A DNA stretch of 64,000 nt, from assembly GCF_003994465.1 (NCBI RefSeq), contig NZ_RZNX01000001.1:1124915-1188914 (forward strand), given 5' to 3'. Below, piece by piece: positions 17,639 to 27,368 of this stretch (its first letter is position 1; each line of letters begins with the position of its first letter). Source of the stretch: Paenibacillus zeisoli (lineage in GTDB: Bacteria > Bacillota > Bacilli > Paenibacillales > Paenibacillaceae). The translations under genes and the position numbers were made by a program. The notes under the pieces are model-generated. The model had not been told where the DNA came from and made no database searches. It worked only from the letters and a program-made list of their open reading frames with translations.

Positions 17639-18013
17639 TTATTTAGCAGTTACCCACTCGAGCACAGGGGCGTAGAACAGGACAATGCCGATGATCACAG
17701 CAAAGATCGCTGAGACGAGAACGGCGCCGGCGGCGGTGTCCTTGGCAGCTTTGGCCAAAGGATGGAGATCCGGGCTTGCCAGGTCGACCACCGACTCGAT
17801 GGCGGTGTTGATTAGCTCCAGAGCAATAACCAGTGCGATCGTAAGCAGCAGAATAGCCCACTTGACCGGAGTGAAATGGAAAAAGGCGGCCGCACCGGCC
17901 GCCAGCACCGCGCAAAAGACATGAACGCGTAAATTGCGCTGTGTTTTGAGCCCGTACCCTATGCCTTCAAATGCATAACGGAATGAGGAACTCCATGTAT
18001 GACTTCGCTTCAT
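17639..18013 (-). CDS. dgkA: Diacylglycerol kinase family protein (undecaprenol kinase type)
   Basis: A 124-residue membrane protein with the N-terminal FRYAFEGIGYGLKTQRNLRVH block, and ALELINTAIESVVDL and HPLAKAAKDTAAGAVL, the active-site segments of the DgkA fold, over three to four membrane helices. In Gram-positive bacteria this small enzyme phosphorylates undecaprenol for recycling of the cell-wall carrier lipid. Its ATG overlaps the ybeY stop by one base (TAATG). Confidence 0.94.
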   Translation of the reverse strand: MKRSHTWSSSFRYAFEGIGYGLKTQRNLRVHVFCAVLAAGAAAFFHFTPVKWAILLLTIALVIALELINTAIESVVDLASPDLHPLAKAAKDTAAGAVLVSAIFAVIIGIVLFYAPVLEWVTAK

Positions 18014-18510
18014 TAGCGTACGAGGCCGACCTGTGAGAGGGCGGCTTCCTGCTTGGCCATCATTTCCGCTTCGCTGGCTTCATCCTGATGGTCGTAACCC
18101 AGCAGATGCAGGAAACCGTGTACGAATAAAAAGCCGATCTCCCGCTCAAGCGAATGCCCGTATTCCTCACTTTGCTCTTTAGCCCGCTCTACGGAAATAA
18201 TAATATCTCCGAGCACATCAGGAATATCATCCAGGTTCTGACCCTCTTCGAGCTCGTACAGAATTTCCGGCTCCTCGTCCACGGATTCATTCATGGCAAA
18301 AGACAATACATCCGTTGGCCGGTCAATCCCCCGGTATTCCTTGTTCAGCTCATGGATAGCTTCGTTATTGACGAACGTGAGGTCAACCTCTCCTTCAGCA
18401 ATCCCTTCAGCTTCACCTGCAATATCCAGAGCTTTTTCAAGTAATTCTATCAATTCCTGACTGATTTCAAAATCTTCCTGTTCATTGTTCCAAGCCAGCT
18501 TCAGACCCAC
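18013..18510 (-). CDS. ybeY: Endoribonuclease YbeY (16S rRNA maturation)
   Basis: The metal motif HGFLHLLGYDH (H-x3-H-x5-H) near the C-terminus and PTDVLSFAM in the middle identify YbeY. The start is uncertain: I choose GTG 18510 (GLKLAWNNEQED..., 165 residues), the usual family length, with AAGGGG about ten bases upstream and a 28-base overlap with pgpH. ATG 18537 or 18540, behind AAAAGGA, would add nine to ten basic residues. The enzyme takes part in 16S 3'-end processing and ribosome quality control. It sits between pgpH and dgkA as in Bacillus. Confidence 0.92.
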   Translation of the reverse strand: MGLKLAWNNEQEDFEISQELIELLEKALDIAGEAEGIAEGEVDLTFVNNEAIHELNKEYRGIDRPTDVLSFAMNESVDEEPEILYELEEGQNLDDIPDVLGDIIISVERAKEQSEEYGHSLEREIGFLFVHGFLHLLGYDHQDEASEAEMMAKQEAALSQVGLVR

Positions 18511-20773
18511 TCGCTTCACGCCCCTTGTCCTTCTCATCATTTCCTTTTGGCTTCTTAATATCCTCTGGATACTCGATCCGGGAATGGAAGATACCCATAA
18601 CCGTTTCCATCAAAGTCTTGGCGATCACATCTAGCTCCCGCATCGTCAGATCACATTCATTGAACTGATGGTCGTCAAGACGGCTTTTTATTATCTTCTC
18701 AATCATGGATTCGACCTGCTCTACCGTAGGCTTGCGAAGCGATCTTACAGCGGCCTCAACACTATCGGCAATCCCGACAACCGCGGCCTCCTTAGACTGT
18801 GCTTTCGGACCCGGATAACGGAAATCTGTCTCCGTAAAATCGGGCTCTACCCCCTGCTCCTCAGCAATTCTGAGCGCTTTGTGATAAAAGAAATGCAGGA
18901 ATGTAGTTCCGTGATGCTGCTCGGCGATATCCCGAATCGGCTTAGGAAGCTTGTATTCCTTAAGCATTTCAACCCCGTCCCTCGCATGGGCTACTATGAT
19001 CGACTTACTCAGCTTCGGATCAATGAAATCATGCGGATTCTCCATATTGTTCTGATTCTCAATGAAATAGCTTGGACGCTTGGTCTTACCGATGTCATGA
19101 TAATACGACCCCACCCTGCAGAGAAGTCCATTCGCACCAATGGCTTCAGCGGCCGCTTCGGACAAATTGCCGACCATAACACTATGGTGATAGGTTCCCG
19201 GCGTCTCCGTGAGCAGCTTTCTTAAGAGCGGGTGATTGGGATTGGACAGCTCCACCAACTTGAGAGCGGACAGAATTCCGAACGAAACCTCGAAGAACGG
19301 CATTAGACCAATGACCAGAATCGTGGTTAGGAGCCCTCCGGCAAAAGCAAACCCAATCGCGTACAGCGTGTTTGACTGGGTCCAGCCGTTCTCATTAAGT
19401 AGAACAAGCGTAAATACAGATAATGATCCAAACAGGCAGACCATAATGCCAGCTTTCAAAATTGTGGAGCGCTGACTGGCACGGTGAATCGAGAATATGG
19501 ATACGAACGAGATAATGACCGCAAAGAAACCGAAATAGAAATCAAAAATCTGTCCCTGATGACTGTTCAGAATGATACTAGCCAGAATTCCAAGCACGAT
19601 GGAACTGATATATGCCAGCGGGATATCAATCAGCAGCGTAATCAACATCGCTCCTGTAGCTATCGGAGCCAAATAGCCAATGTAAGGGCGCTGAGGGCTC
19701 TGCAAAATATTAACCACGTGGATCGACAGAATGGTGATTGCAAAAATCAACAACAGCATAACCAGCTGCACATTGTTATATTTAAACCTGGCAGCCCCCT
19801 CGGATTGCCTCATGTACATAATAAGTCCAAAACCCAAGAGGAGCGACATCAGCAGCAGTCCCAGCTGAGGCCGGTAATTGACTTCATCCTTAAGAAGCCC
19901 GTTCTGGTCAAGCAGGTTGTACATTTCCTCGGTAATACGCTCACCTTTGGCAACAAGTACATCGCCCTGTTTGATATACACGGGTTCGGTACTCTCTCTA
20001 GCCAGCACTTTGGCTTCCTTGGTCGCTTCATCATCCCTGAAGTTATTAGGTGTAATTACAAGACGAATAAGCTCCTGAGCTACCTCACGGGAAATTCGTT
20101 TACTCAGCATGCTGGAGCTGACCTGCTCCGCTACTTTGGCGCGTACCGAAGGTGCCTCGGTAACCTGATCCCCCGTCAACCGGGCTACAATGTCTTTCGC
20201 TACTGGCTTCATCTCACTGATGTCTTCGGGCGTAAGACGCGGAATTTTGATAAATGTCTCTTCAGAAATATGATAAGCCTGCTCATTGATCCGTTTCTTC
20301 ATCTCTTCCAGCAGAGATTCAGAATAGATGGAGGACAGCTTATTGATCATAATAAAATTTTGCGTATATTCCTGAACCTTGCTAGGAAGCTCCTGCCGGT
20401 AGATCGAGATCTTGTCCTCTCTTGAGACTTGATCATCCTGATTCAGACGAAGAATCCGGTCTAGAAGCTGGGTTACGAGCACTTCATTACGAAGCGGCAC
20501 GATTTTGTATATATCCTTCTGTTTCTCGGCTGCCTGCTCCTGTGCCTTGAGCGTAGCTTTGTTATTGGGAATCTGGACAGGTGCCAGGATCTCTTTATCG
20601 CTTGGCTGCCCAATTACGATATTGTAGCGTTCAGGCAGCAGCTTTGGAGCCAGACTGACATAAAATAAAACAACAAACAGCAAAAACAGAACATAGCGTA
20701 CAGGTACGCTATGTTTCCATCCTGCCGTTTTGGATTGAAATGTACTGCTTTTCGACTTTTCCTTCGAGGTCAT
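18482..20773 (-). CDS. pgpH: 7TM-HD cyclic-di-AMP phosphodiesterase PgpH
   Basis: A 763-residue protein. One membrane helix near the N-terminus (VRYVLFLLFVVLFYVSL) is followed by an extracytoplasmic domain of about 260 residues, then about seven membrane helices (about 305-500), then a cytoplasmic HD domain. The HD site is visible as TYHHSVMVGNL, YYHDIGKTKRP, VAHARDGVEML and EQHHGTTFLHFFYHKA. This class hydrolyses c-di-AMP. The order phoH-pgpH-ybeY is conserved. Start at ATG 20773 behind GAGAGGG. Confidence 0.95.
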   Translation of the reverse strand: MTSKEKSKSSTFQSKTAGWKHSVPVRYVLFLLFVVLFYVSLAPKLLPERYNIVIGQPSDKEILAPVQIPNNKATLKAQEQAAEKQKDIYKIVPLRNEVLVTQLLDRILRLNQDDQVSREDKISIYRQELPSKVQEYTQNFIMINKLSSIYSESLLEEMKKRINEQAYHISEETFIKIPRLTPEDISEMKPVAKDIVARLTGDQVTEAPSVRAKVAEQVSSSMLSKRISREVAQELIRLVITPNNFRDDEATKEAKVLARESTEPVYIKQGDVLVAKGERITEEMYNLLDQNGLLKDEVNYRPQLGLLLMSLLLGFGLIMYMRQSEGAARFKYNNVQLVMLLLIFAITILSIHVVNILQSPQRPYIGYLAPIATGAMLITLLIDIPLAYISSIVLGILASIILNSHQGQIFDFYFGFFAVIISFVSIFSIHRASQRSTILKAGIMVCLFGSLSVFTLVLLNENGWTQSNTLYAIGFAFAGGLLTTILVIGLMPFFEVSFGILSALKLVELSNPNHPLLRKLLTETPGTYHHSVMVGNLSEAAAEAIGANGLLCRVGSYYHDIGKTKRPSYFIENQNNMENPHDFIDPKLSKSIIVAHARDGVEMLKEYKLPKPIRDIAEQHHGTTFLHFFYHKALRIAEEQGVEPDFTETDFRYPGPKAQSKEAAVVGIADSVEAAVRSLRKPTVEQVESMIEKIIKSRLDDHQFNECDLTMRELDVIAKTLMETVMGIFHSRIEYPEDIKKPKGNDEKDKGREASGSEAGLEQ

Positions 20774-20854
20774 AGAACAGCCCTCTCTATCTTCTGAAAG
20801 TACCTGATTATTTGTGGGATTTCTCTCTTTAGATCGACGGTTGCTCTCCTGCTG

Positions 20855-21826
20855 CTATTCCTGATTCTCTGCAGCCCGGTCGTAAGCAATAATGATTTTC
20901 TGAACAAGGGAGTGACGTACAACATCCGATTCATCGAAATAAACGAAGCCAATTTCATCAATATTCTTAAGAATGGACTTGGCTTCAACCAATCCCGATT
21001 TCTTGCCCCTAGGCAAGTCAATCTGGGTAACGTCCCCCGTAATTACCATTTTAGAACCAAAACCGAGACGGGTAAGGAACATTTTCATTTGTTCAGGAGT
21101 CGTATTCTGGGCTTCATCCAGAATAACAAAAGCGTCATCCAACGTTCTGCCGCGCATGTAAGCGAGCGGAGCAATCTCAATGAGCCCTCTCTCCAGCGCC
21201 TTAGCCGTCTGTTCAGGTCCCATAACATCGTACAGTGCATCATATAAGGGGCGCAGATATGGATCTACCTTCTCCTGCAAATCACCGGGAAGGAAGCCCA
21301 GGCTTTCACCAGCCTCTACGGCAGGTCTGGTGAGCACGATCCGCTTGACTGAACCTTCCTTCAGCGCTGTGATGGCAAGAACTACCGCCAAATATGTCTT
21401 ACCTGTACCAGCCGGACCTACTCCAAAGACAACGTCTCTTTTCTTGATGGTTGTGACATAATGCTTCTGCCCAATCGTCTTCACGCGGATCGGCTTGCCT
21501 CTGTAAGTGATCGCTACCTCACCTTTATATAAATCAAGCAGTTGATCGGCGCGCAAATCGAGAGCAAGATCTATCGCATACAGTACATCACGCTCGGTGA
21601 GAATGTAACCATTACGAATGAGCTGCAGCAGGACTTCAAACAACTGCTGAACCACATCCACGTTCCTTCTCTCTCCGCGAATCGTAATCTCGGACTCCCG
21701 CGAAACCACTTGTACTTCAACCTTCTCCTCAACCAGCTTAAGGAACGTATCCTGCGGGCCGAATAAAGACAGCCCTTCTGCTGCACTTTGCAGCGGTATC
21801 TTGGTGCTTACGGTTTGCTCTGACAA
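20855..21826 (-). CDS. phoH: PhoH family ATPase
   Basis: A 323-residue protein from TTG 21826, with GAGG four bases upstream and AAGGAG further out. Walker A is FGVGPAGTGKTYLAV and Walker B is DAFVILDEAQNTTPEQMK, with GSKMVITGDVTQIDLP as the sensor block. The N-terminal 100 residues (LFGPQDTFLKLVEE...) form the KH-like domain of PhoH/YbeZ relatives. Such proteins are helicase-like ATPases thought to assist rRNA processing with YbeY. It lies seven bases after yqfD. Confidence 0.93.
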   Translation of the reverse strand: MSEQTVSTKIPLQSAAEGLSLFGPQDTFLKLVEEKVEVQVVSRESEITIRGERRNVDVVQQLFEVLLQLIRNGYILTERDVLYAIDLALDLRADQLLDLYKGEVAITYRGKPIRVKTIGQKHYVTTIKKRDVVFGVGPAGTGKTYLAVVLAITALKEGSVKRIVLTRPAVEAGESLGFLPGDLQEKVDPYLRPLYDALYDVMGPEQTAKALERGLIEIAPLAYMRGRTLDDAFVILDEAQNTTPEQMKMFLTRLGFGSKMVITGDVTQIDLPRGKKSGLVEAKSILKNIDEIGFVYFDESDVVRHSLVQKIIIAYDRAAENQE

Positions 21827-21832
21827 ATAGCC

Positions 21833-23014
21833 TCATTCTCCTTGATGGTGAACTATCGGAAGTTCTTCCGCTATATTCTGTTCCACTTCAAAAAGCACTT
21901 TCATATAAACTTTACCATTGTCTGTCTTCTCATGCAAAATTTTTTGCTGTACAATTTGAGCATCTGCGCCGTTTTTCGCCAATATATCAAGCTTAGCTCT
22001 TTCAAGTCCACGGATTACCGTCTGTTCCACAGATTGTTTAGTCTCAAGCTCCGTTACCTCCATCACATCCTCGGACATCCAGCCTATAGGCAGCTTCCAA
22101 TTCCTCCAGGTCAACGGATCCATCTGGGTAAGGGTCTGAGATTGCTCATAACTCACCTTACCATAGCCCCAGATCTGAATCGCTGTACTGCCGAAATACA
22201 GATATCCCTTCTCTTTCTTCTCGCCCGTATAAACCTTCTGCTTGCGGACAAGCGGTGCCTCTATTGTATATTCATGCCAGACCAGCCCTCGAACATCTCC
22301 TTTTGCTACAACTGCTTGTTCGCCCTGGATTCCTGAAATAAGAACGCTTCCCTTTGTCACTCGATCATTCTTCGAAACCTCTGGCTGTCCACGTTCCGCA
22401 AAAATGTGTGTAACGACCGCATCCGTCTTGCTGACCAGACTTCTTGGGCTTTGCAGCTCCGTATTTTTAGGCTGGGCTGCCTCCACCACTTCAATCGTAA
22501 CCTTGGTACCTGTCTTTGAAACGCCGACCCAGGAAGTTCCACTGAGCTTTCTTGTCAAATCCTTGGAGAGCTTGTCCTGTTCAGGCAGCCGAGAAATCCA
22601 CTGAAACGGGTATATTCCCTCCTCCTTGGCAGCAAGCAAAATATCTTCGGTTGGAATTTTAACATTCCCCTTCACTTCAATATCCCATACCATCGAAGAA
22701 AATCCGTAGATCATTAGGAAAAACAGAACAAAACCCGCGATAAACCACTTGCGTTTAAATACCTGGTTCCAGAAAAAGGGTAGCCCCTCTCTTTGATCCA
22801 CATGCACTCGGCAGCTTGTCTTCTTGAGGAGCGGGCGAAGCCGGTAATAATCGGAGATCACAACCTCCATCTCGAGCCGATTAGGACCTATTGATTTGAG
22901 GTTCCAGACTTCAATCCGTTCTCTGGCCAGCTCATTCACAAAAGCTTCAATGTGCCCGCCACGAACAGTCACCTTTACAGAACCGCGTAATTTGGTTAAT
23001 CCCGGTGTCTTCAT
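21833..23014 (-). CDS. yqfD: Sporulation protein YqfD
   Basis: A 393-residue protein with a cytoplasmic N-terminus (RGSVKVTVRGGHIEAFVNEL), a membrane helix near 90-110 (WFIAGFVLFFLMIYGF), and a large extracytoplasmic part with conserved blocks DIEVKGNVKIPTEDILLAA and GISGIQ-type strands. It matches YqfD, a sigma-E-regulon membrane protein needed for efficient sporulation; its molecular role is unsettled. It overlaps yqfC by four bases. Confidence 0.92.
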   Translation of the reverse strand: MKTPGLTKLRGSVKVTVRGGHIEAFVNELARERIEVWNLKSIGPNRLEMEVVISDYYRLRPLLKKTSCRVHVDQREGLPFFWNQVFKRKWFIAGFVLFFLMIYGFSSMVWDIEVKGNVKIPTEDILLAAKEEGIYPFQWISRLPEQDKLSKDLTRKLSGTSWVGVSKTGTKVTIEVVEAAQPKNTELQSPRSLVSKTDAVVTHIFAERGQPEVSKNDRVTKGSVLISGIQGEQAVVAKGDVRGLVWHEYTIEAPLVRKQKVYTGEKKEKGYLYFGSTAIQIWGYGKVSYEQSQTLTQMDPLTWRNWKLPIGWMSEDVMEVTELETKQSVEQTVIRGLERAKLDILAKNGADAQIVQQKILHEKTDNGKVYMKVLFEVEQNIAEELPIVHHQGE

Positions 23015-23304
23015 CGTTTCTCCCCCGTTCCAAGATACTGAATTGCTGCTATATCACCCTCAATGAGAATCTCTTCAGGCATGATCGCTTTGATTACGAG
23101 ACGGCTTCCTGCTACCGTAAGGGACCCTTCAGGAAGTGCCAGTCTCAGTTGATCTGGTGAGAAATGCAGGACACCGCGATGATTCTCAATCAATAACTGT
23201 TTGTTGCCAACCATCGTGAGCCTTGGCAGGTCAAATACGAGATCCTGAGGGAGGTCGAGAATATCGACCGACCATTTGCGTAGTTTGCGGGTGAAACGGC
23301 TCAT
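23011..23304 (-). CDS. yqfC: Sporulation protein YqfC
   Basis: A 97-residue basic protein (RKLRKWSVDILDLPQDLVFD... TMVGNKQLLIENHRGVLHF... EEILIEGDI). This is the YqfC/YabP-like family, always next to yqfD and expressed in the mother cell. AAGGAGG precedes the ATG and the stop overlaps yqfD by four bases. Confidence 0.93.
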   Translation of the reverse strand: MSRFTRKLRKWSVDILDLPQDLVFDLPRLTMVGNKQLLIENHRGVLHFSPDQLRLALPEGSLTVAGSRLVIKAIMPEEILIEGDIAAIQYLGTGEKR

Positions 23305-23423
23305 CGGCAGTCCTCCTTCCCATACTGTACAAAATATGCGAGGGAATGCAGATTTATGAGAGTCAGGAATCTTTTTTCAGGGGAAGAGAGCTTGATCTGG
23401 ATATTTAGTTATAAAAAGAAAAA

Positions 23424-23448
23424 GGGCTGATCCCAATGGAATCAGCCC
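23424..23448 (-). terminator. Terminator after the unknown gene ending at 23456
   Basis: Stem GGGCTGAT/ATCAGCCC followed on the minus strand by a T-rich run. It separates the floA-side genes from yqfC-yqfD. Confidence 0.85.
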
Positions 23449-23455
23449 ACAAATC

Positions 23456-24031
23456 TTATTTTCTATACCTATATGGACGCTTTGCACGCGGCTCCCCCAG
23501 AATCTCAGCCCAGATAACCCCATTCGCCAGCTGACTTGAAGTCAGCGAAGGTGATCTTTCAGCTGAGGTGTTCGAAGCTTGGCGATTTAAGTCCTTCTTA
23601 CGCTTCAGTTCACGGACAAGTGAACGATTGGTTCGTTCAAGCCGTTCGAGCTTGCGCTGCAAACTAATAATTTCAGCTGCCTCACGGCCCTCTTCAATCT
23701 CCACAGACTTTTGGCCGATAGAATTCTCTTCATGTTGTGACCAGCTTTCGGCAGTTGAGGGAGACAGAATATTTCTACCCCATTCTTCCAGCTTCTGATC
23801 TGACGATTGGTTAGGCCCCACAGCACGCCCAGATGTCTGAGAAGTGTGAGTACCCGTCTGATCGGACTGCCGCTTGCGATTAAGCTCTCTGCTCGGATCT
23901 CCCCCGAAGGTGGGCATCCGGTTAGATGAGCCTCCTGGCTTGCCCTTCTTGCCTAGCATAGACAAGACCGCAAATCCGATAACGATAACCAGATATAGAT
24001 GACTCGTCACCCATTCCAGCAGATCATTCAT
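23456..24031 (-). CDS. Membrane-anchored protein with coiled coil, unknown function
   Basis: A 191-residue protein: one N-terminal membrane helix (HLYLVIVIGFAVLSML), a Gly/Ser/Arg-rich linker, a coiled coil at about 110-150 (EIISLQRKLERLERTNRSL), and a C-terminus GVIWAEILGEPRAKRPYRYR that looks like a conserved short motif. I do not recognise a named family. It begins 12 bases after floA and is followed by a terminator, so it is likely the last gene of the nfeD-floA operon, in the position where Bacillus has the unrelated small gene yqfB. A link to the flotillin membrane domains is an inference from position only. Confidence 0.7.
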   Translation of the reverse strand: MNDLLEWVTSHLYLVIVIGFAVLSMLGKKGKPGGSSNRMPTFGGDPSRELNRKRQSDQTGTHTSQTSGRAVGPNQSSDQKLEEWGRNILSPSTAESWSQHEENSIGQKSVEIEEGREAAEIISLQRKLERLERTNRSLVRELKRKKDLNRQASNTSAERSPSLTSSQLANGVIWAEILGEPRAKRPYRYRK

Positions 24032-24043
24032 TTAGAGCACCGC

Positions 24044-25039
24044 CTATTCGTCATCCTTGGTTGTAGAAGATTCATCCGGCTTGCCAATGGAACTGCGCAT
24101 GTTGGTATCAGCTTCAATATTCTTTAGATTCATGTAATCAAGCACGCCGATCTTACCGCCCCGGAGAGCCTCTGCCATAGCAAGAGGAACCTCGGATTCC
24201 GACTCCACTACGCGAGCACGCATCTCGACAACCCGCGCCTTCATTTCCTGTTCTTGAGCTACTGCCATAGCTCTGCGCTCCTCAGCTTTCGCCTGAGCAA
24301 TCCGCTTGTCTGCTTCAGCCTGTTCTGTCTGAAGGAAAGCACCGATATTCTTACCCACATCAACGTCCGCAATATCGATTGAGAGAATCTCAAATGCAGT
24401 GCCTGCGTCGAGACCTTTATTAAGAACGGTACGGGAAATCAAATCCGGGTTCTCCAGTACATCTTTATGCGAGTTACTCGAACCTACCGTGGTAACGATA
24501 CCTTCACCAACACGCGCGATAATTGTCTCTTCACCCGCACCCCCGACAAGCCGGTCAATGTTCGCACGCACAGTAACACGTGCTTTAACTTTAACCTCAA
24601 TCCCGTCTTTCGCAACGGCAGCTACTACTGGAGTCTCAATGACTCTCGGATTAACGCTCATCTGAACGGCTTGAAGCACATCACGGCCCGCGAGATCGAT
24701 TGCGGCAGCCCGCTCGAATTCCAGCGGAATATTTGCCCGTTGGGCAGCAATCAAGGCGTTGACTACCCGGTCCACATTACCACCGGCCAGATAATGGCTC
24801 TCGAGCTGGTTAATCGAGAGACCCAGACCCGCTTTGTGTGCTTTGATGAGAGGATTGACAATCCGAGCCGGGGTAACCCGGCGCAGCCTCATGGCAACCA
24901 GGGTTAATATACTGATTCTGACTCCCGACGCAAGTGCGGATATCCACAGCATCACTGGGAAGAAGCTCAGGAAGACGCTCAGTACAATAATGGCGATCAC
25001 CACAATGAGCAGTATTCCAACAAATGAAGAATCCAACAT
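24044..25039 (-). CDS. floA: Flotillin-like protein FloA
   Basis: A 331-residue protein from ATG 25039, behind AGGAGTT. A long hydrophobic hairpin at residues 1-45 is followed by the SPFH-type domain ([18 protein letters not shown] and [17 protein letters not shown]) and an Ala/Glu/Arg-rich coiled coil ([20 protein letters not shown]). FloA organises membrane microdomains and affects cell-wall and signalling processes. It is paired with nfeD, as usual. Confidence 0.96.
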   Translation of the reverse strand: MLDSSFVGILLIVVIAIIVLSVFLSFFPVMLWISALASGVRISILTLVAMRLRRVTPARIVNPLIKAHKAGLGLSINQLESHYLAGGNVDRVVNALIAAQRANIPLEFERAAAIDLAGRDVLQAVQMSVNPRVIETPVVAAVAKDGIEVKVKARVTVRANIDRLVGGAGEETIIARVGEGIVTTVGSSNSHKDVLENPDLISRTVLNKGLDAGTAFEILSIDIADVDVGKNIGAFLQTEQAEADKRIAQAKAEERRAMAVAQEQEMKARVVEMRARVVESESEVPLAMAEALRGGKIGVLDYMNLKNIEADTNMRSSIGKPDESSTTKDDE

Positions 25040-25114
25040 ACAGCGTATCAACTCCTAATGTCTATTATTTATAGTCATAGGGATGAGCTTGGCTCATTCC
25101 ATAATCCCCATGTA

Positions 25115-26479
25115 TCAGACTTCTGCAACCACTACTCTAGTTCCTTCTACCTTAATTACTTTTACGGAAGCGTCTGCTTTAATGAATCCGCCTTCGGTCA
25201 CGACATCAATGCGTTCAGATCCAATTACAGCCGTCCCGGCAGGACGAAGTGGAGTAAGGCTGATTCCTTCGAGGCCAAGGAGATCTATTCGCTCCGTTAC
25301 AGAGCTATACCCCTTATCCGTGGTCAGTTCGTCACGAAGTATGAAGCGATTCCATACCCCACGTTCTTTAAAAATCCACACGACGATGATAATAACCACC
25401 AGCGCAGCAGCAAAAGCAATTCCAAGTGTCTCTAGTGCATGCTGAGTGTCGTAAGCCGCCCGGACTACACCGGCTACCAGACACACCGACCCCAGTATTC
25501 CAAGAATCCCGAAGCTCGGCACAAACAGCTCAAGCGCCATTAACACCAGACCGATTAGGAACAATACGCCTGTCTCTAGACCTGCGAATCCAGCAATATA
25601 ATTGCCGAAGAAATACAGCCCGAAAGCCGTAATTCCAAGTATTCCAGGAACTCCAAAACCAGGAACAATAAGCTCGATGACTACTCCTGCAATCCCCAGA
25701 AATAGAAGAATCGTCATCACAATCGGGTTCGTGAGGAATATTGCCACATTCTCCGCCAGTGTCCTCTCTACACGAATGGTATCTTCGCCATTGTACCCCA
25801 TCCAATGAATAACTTCTTCCGTGCTGTCAGCAAGGGTATCGGCATAACCTACCTTCAGTGCTTCTCTGCTGCTTAATGAAATAATCTGGCCCTTCTCCTT
25901 GGTTCGGTTAATCTCCGGCATCTCTACCGTGATAGATGGGTCGACCATCCCCTCCGCGATTCGGGGATTGCGATGCTGAAGATCCGCGGCCGCACTCATC
26001 TTGCTTTTCCAATAAGCAATCTCCTTGGGACTGTTCACCGCCTGGCCTGAAGCATCAACGAGCGCAGCGGCTCCAATCGCGCTATCCGGTCTCATGGCAA
26101 TCTTATCCGCGTGCAGGGCTATATAACTGCCTGCCGAAGCTGCATTTCCCTGGATAAAAGCTACCGTAGGAATCGGGCTTCCGGCGATCATTTGCCCGAT
26201 ATTCTCCGCATTGTCTACCCGGCCTCCCGGCGTATTCACTTCAAGGACAATAAGGGCTGCCCCCTGGTCCTTTGCTTCCCTAAATCCCCGTTCAAGAAAT
26301 TTCTCCAGTCCCGACTCAATCTTCTGATCCAGCGGGATAACATAGACCGTTCCTGACTTGAGATCAGCTGGTGCAGGAGCAGCTTCAGCATTAGACAAGC
26401 TTACCGGAGCGAATCCTGACAAGAGTACAATCACCAGCGTGATCATGAAATACATGCTTAGTCCCAGCTTGCGGTTCAC
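25115..26479 (-). CDS. NfeD family membrane serine protease-like protein
   Basis: A 454-residue protein from GTG 26479 behind GGGAGGG. A signal sequence is followed by a ClpP-like domain with the putative nucleophile S115 in GNAASAGSYIAL. About four to five membrane helices span 230-370, and the C-terminal 80 residues form the NfeD OB-fold (ERIDLLGLEGISLTPLRPAG). Long-form NfeD proteins act with flotillins (STOMATIN operon partners). It corresponds to B. subtilis YqeZ, with floA directly downstream. Confidence 0.94.
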   Translation of the reverse strand: MNRKLGLSMYFMITLVIVLLSGFAPVSLSNAEAAPAPADLKSGTVYVIPLDQKIESGLEKFLERGFREAKDQGAALIVLEVNTPGGRVDNAENIGQMIAGSPIPTVAFIQGNAASAGSYIALHADKIAMRPDSAIGAAALVDASGQAVNSPKEIAYWKSKMSAAADLQHRNPRIAEGMVDPSITVEMPEINRTKEKGQIISLSSREALKVGYADTLADSTEEVIHWMGYNGEDTIRVERTLAENVAIFLTNPIVMTILLFLGIAGVVIELIVPGFGVPGILGITAFGLYFFGNYIAGFAGLETGVLFLIGLVLMALELFVPSFGILGILGSVCLVAGVVRAAYDTQHALETLGIAFAAALVVIIIVVWIFKERGVWNRFILRDELTTDKGYSSVTERIDLLGLEGISLTPLRPAGTAVIGSERIDVVTEGGFIKADASVKVIKVEGTRVVVAEV

Positions 26480-26558
26480 TTGTGTCCCTCCCTTATGTAA
26501 ATATTAATAGCCCGATTAACTATGTTCTACGAATTATTTCATACTTCGTTTCATCTAA

Positions 26559-26588
26559 CAAAAAACACCCTCTATCGCTAGAGGGTGT
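26559..26588 (-). terminator. Terminator after yqeY
   Basis: A perfect 10-bp stem ACACCCTCTA/TAGAGGGTGT with a four-base loop and a T run on the minus strand. Confidence 0.92.
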
Positions 26589-26598
26589 TTCGTACTTG

Positions 26599-27042
26599 TT
26601 ATTGCAATAGCTGTTGAACTGCCTGGTTAACAAGTTTGCCATCAGCAAGGCCTTTGACCTTAGGCATAAGGGCACTCATTACTTTCCCGATATCCGCTTT
26701 AGAAGAAGCACCGGTTTCCTGGATGGTCTGCTGTACAATGACTTTAATTTCTTCTTCAGAAAGTTGCTCGGGAAGATACTCGGCAATTATCTTGATCTCT
26801 TCTGCCAAAGGAGCAGTTAGATCATCACGGCCTGCTTTTTGAAATTCTTGGAGGGCATCTTTGCGCTGTTTGATCTCACGACTTAGGATATCAAGCACTT
26901 CGTTGTCGTCCAGAGTTCTTTTCAAATCTATTTCAAGATTCTTAATCGTTGCACGAACCATTCGAATGGTGGAGAGCTTGAACTTATCCTTACTCCTCAT
27001 CGCTTGCTTCATATCTTCGTTCAATCGCTCGCTAAGATTCAT
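26599..27042 (-). CDS. yqeY: GatB/YqeY domain protein
   Basis: A 147-residue helical protein (MNLSERLNEDMKQAMRSKDK... IRMVRATIKNLEID... AEYLPEQLSEEEI... KADIGKVMSALMPKVKG). This domain is the tRNA-binding tail of GatB; the stand-alone form is usually encoded after rpsU and has no settled function. It begins 16 bases after rpsU. Confidence 0.95.
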   Translation of the reverse strand: MNLSERLNEDMKQAMRSKDKFKLSTIRMVRATIKNLEIDLKRTLDDNEVLDILSREIKQRKDALQEFQKAGRDDLTAPLAEEIKIIAEYLPEQLSEEEIKVIVQQTIQETGASSKADIGKVMSALMPKVKGLADGKLVNQAVQQLLQ

Positions 27043-27058
27043 GGTAGTTCAGATCCTC

Positions 27059-27232
27059 CTAAAACTTTCTCTTACGAGCAGCCTCGGACTTTTTCTTGCG
27101 CTTCACGCTTGGCTTCTCATAATGCTTGCGTTTCTTCACCTCAGCCAAGACTCCATCTTTTGCAATGGAACGCTTGAAGCGACGAAGTGCAGCATCAATA
27201 GTCTCGTTTTTGCGAACTTTAGTTTCAGACAC
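27059..27232 (-). CDS. rpsU: 30S ribosomal protein S21
   Basis: A 57-residue basic protein from GTG 27232 ([20 protein letters not shown]... ending [10 protein letters not shown]). GGAGGG lies about nine bases upstream; an open frame reaching 27292 reads through the ribosome site and is not supported. S21 binds the small-subunit platform and helps initiation. Confidence 0.97.
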   Translation of the reverse strand: MSETKVRKNETIDAALRRFKRSIAKDGVLAEVKKRKHYEKPSVKRKKKSEAARKRKF

Positions 27233-27368
27233 CAGTTTTCCCTCCCTCCGACCAGACCGTCCAAGAGCACAACACGGTTCATCAACTTTCATTATAGGTG
27301 AAAAGGAAATAGGGTGTCAACCGTGAGTGACTTTCTTTTTTATATCCAGTTAAATTTATGTTCCAAAA

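Noticed and set aside
19484..20425. 313-codon plus-strand frame opposite pgpH
   Set aside because: Antisense to a clearly conserved gene, with no start signal and a composition unlike a real protein.
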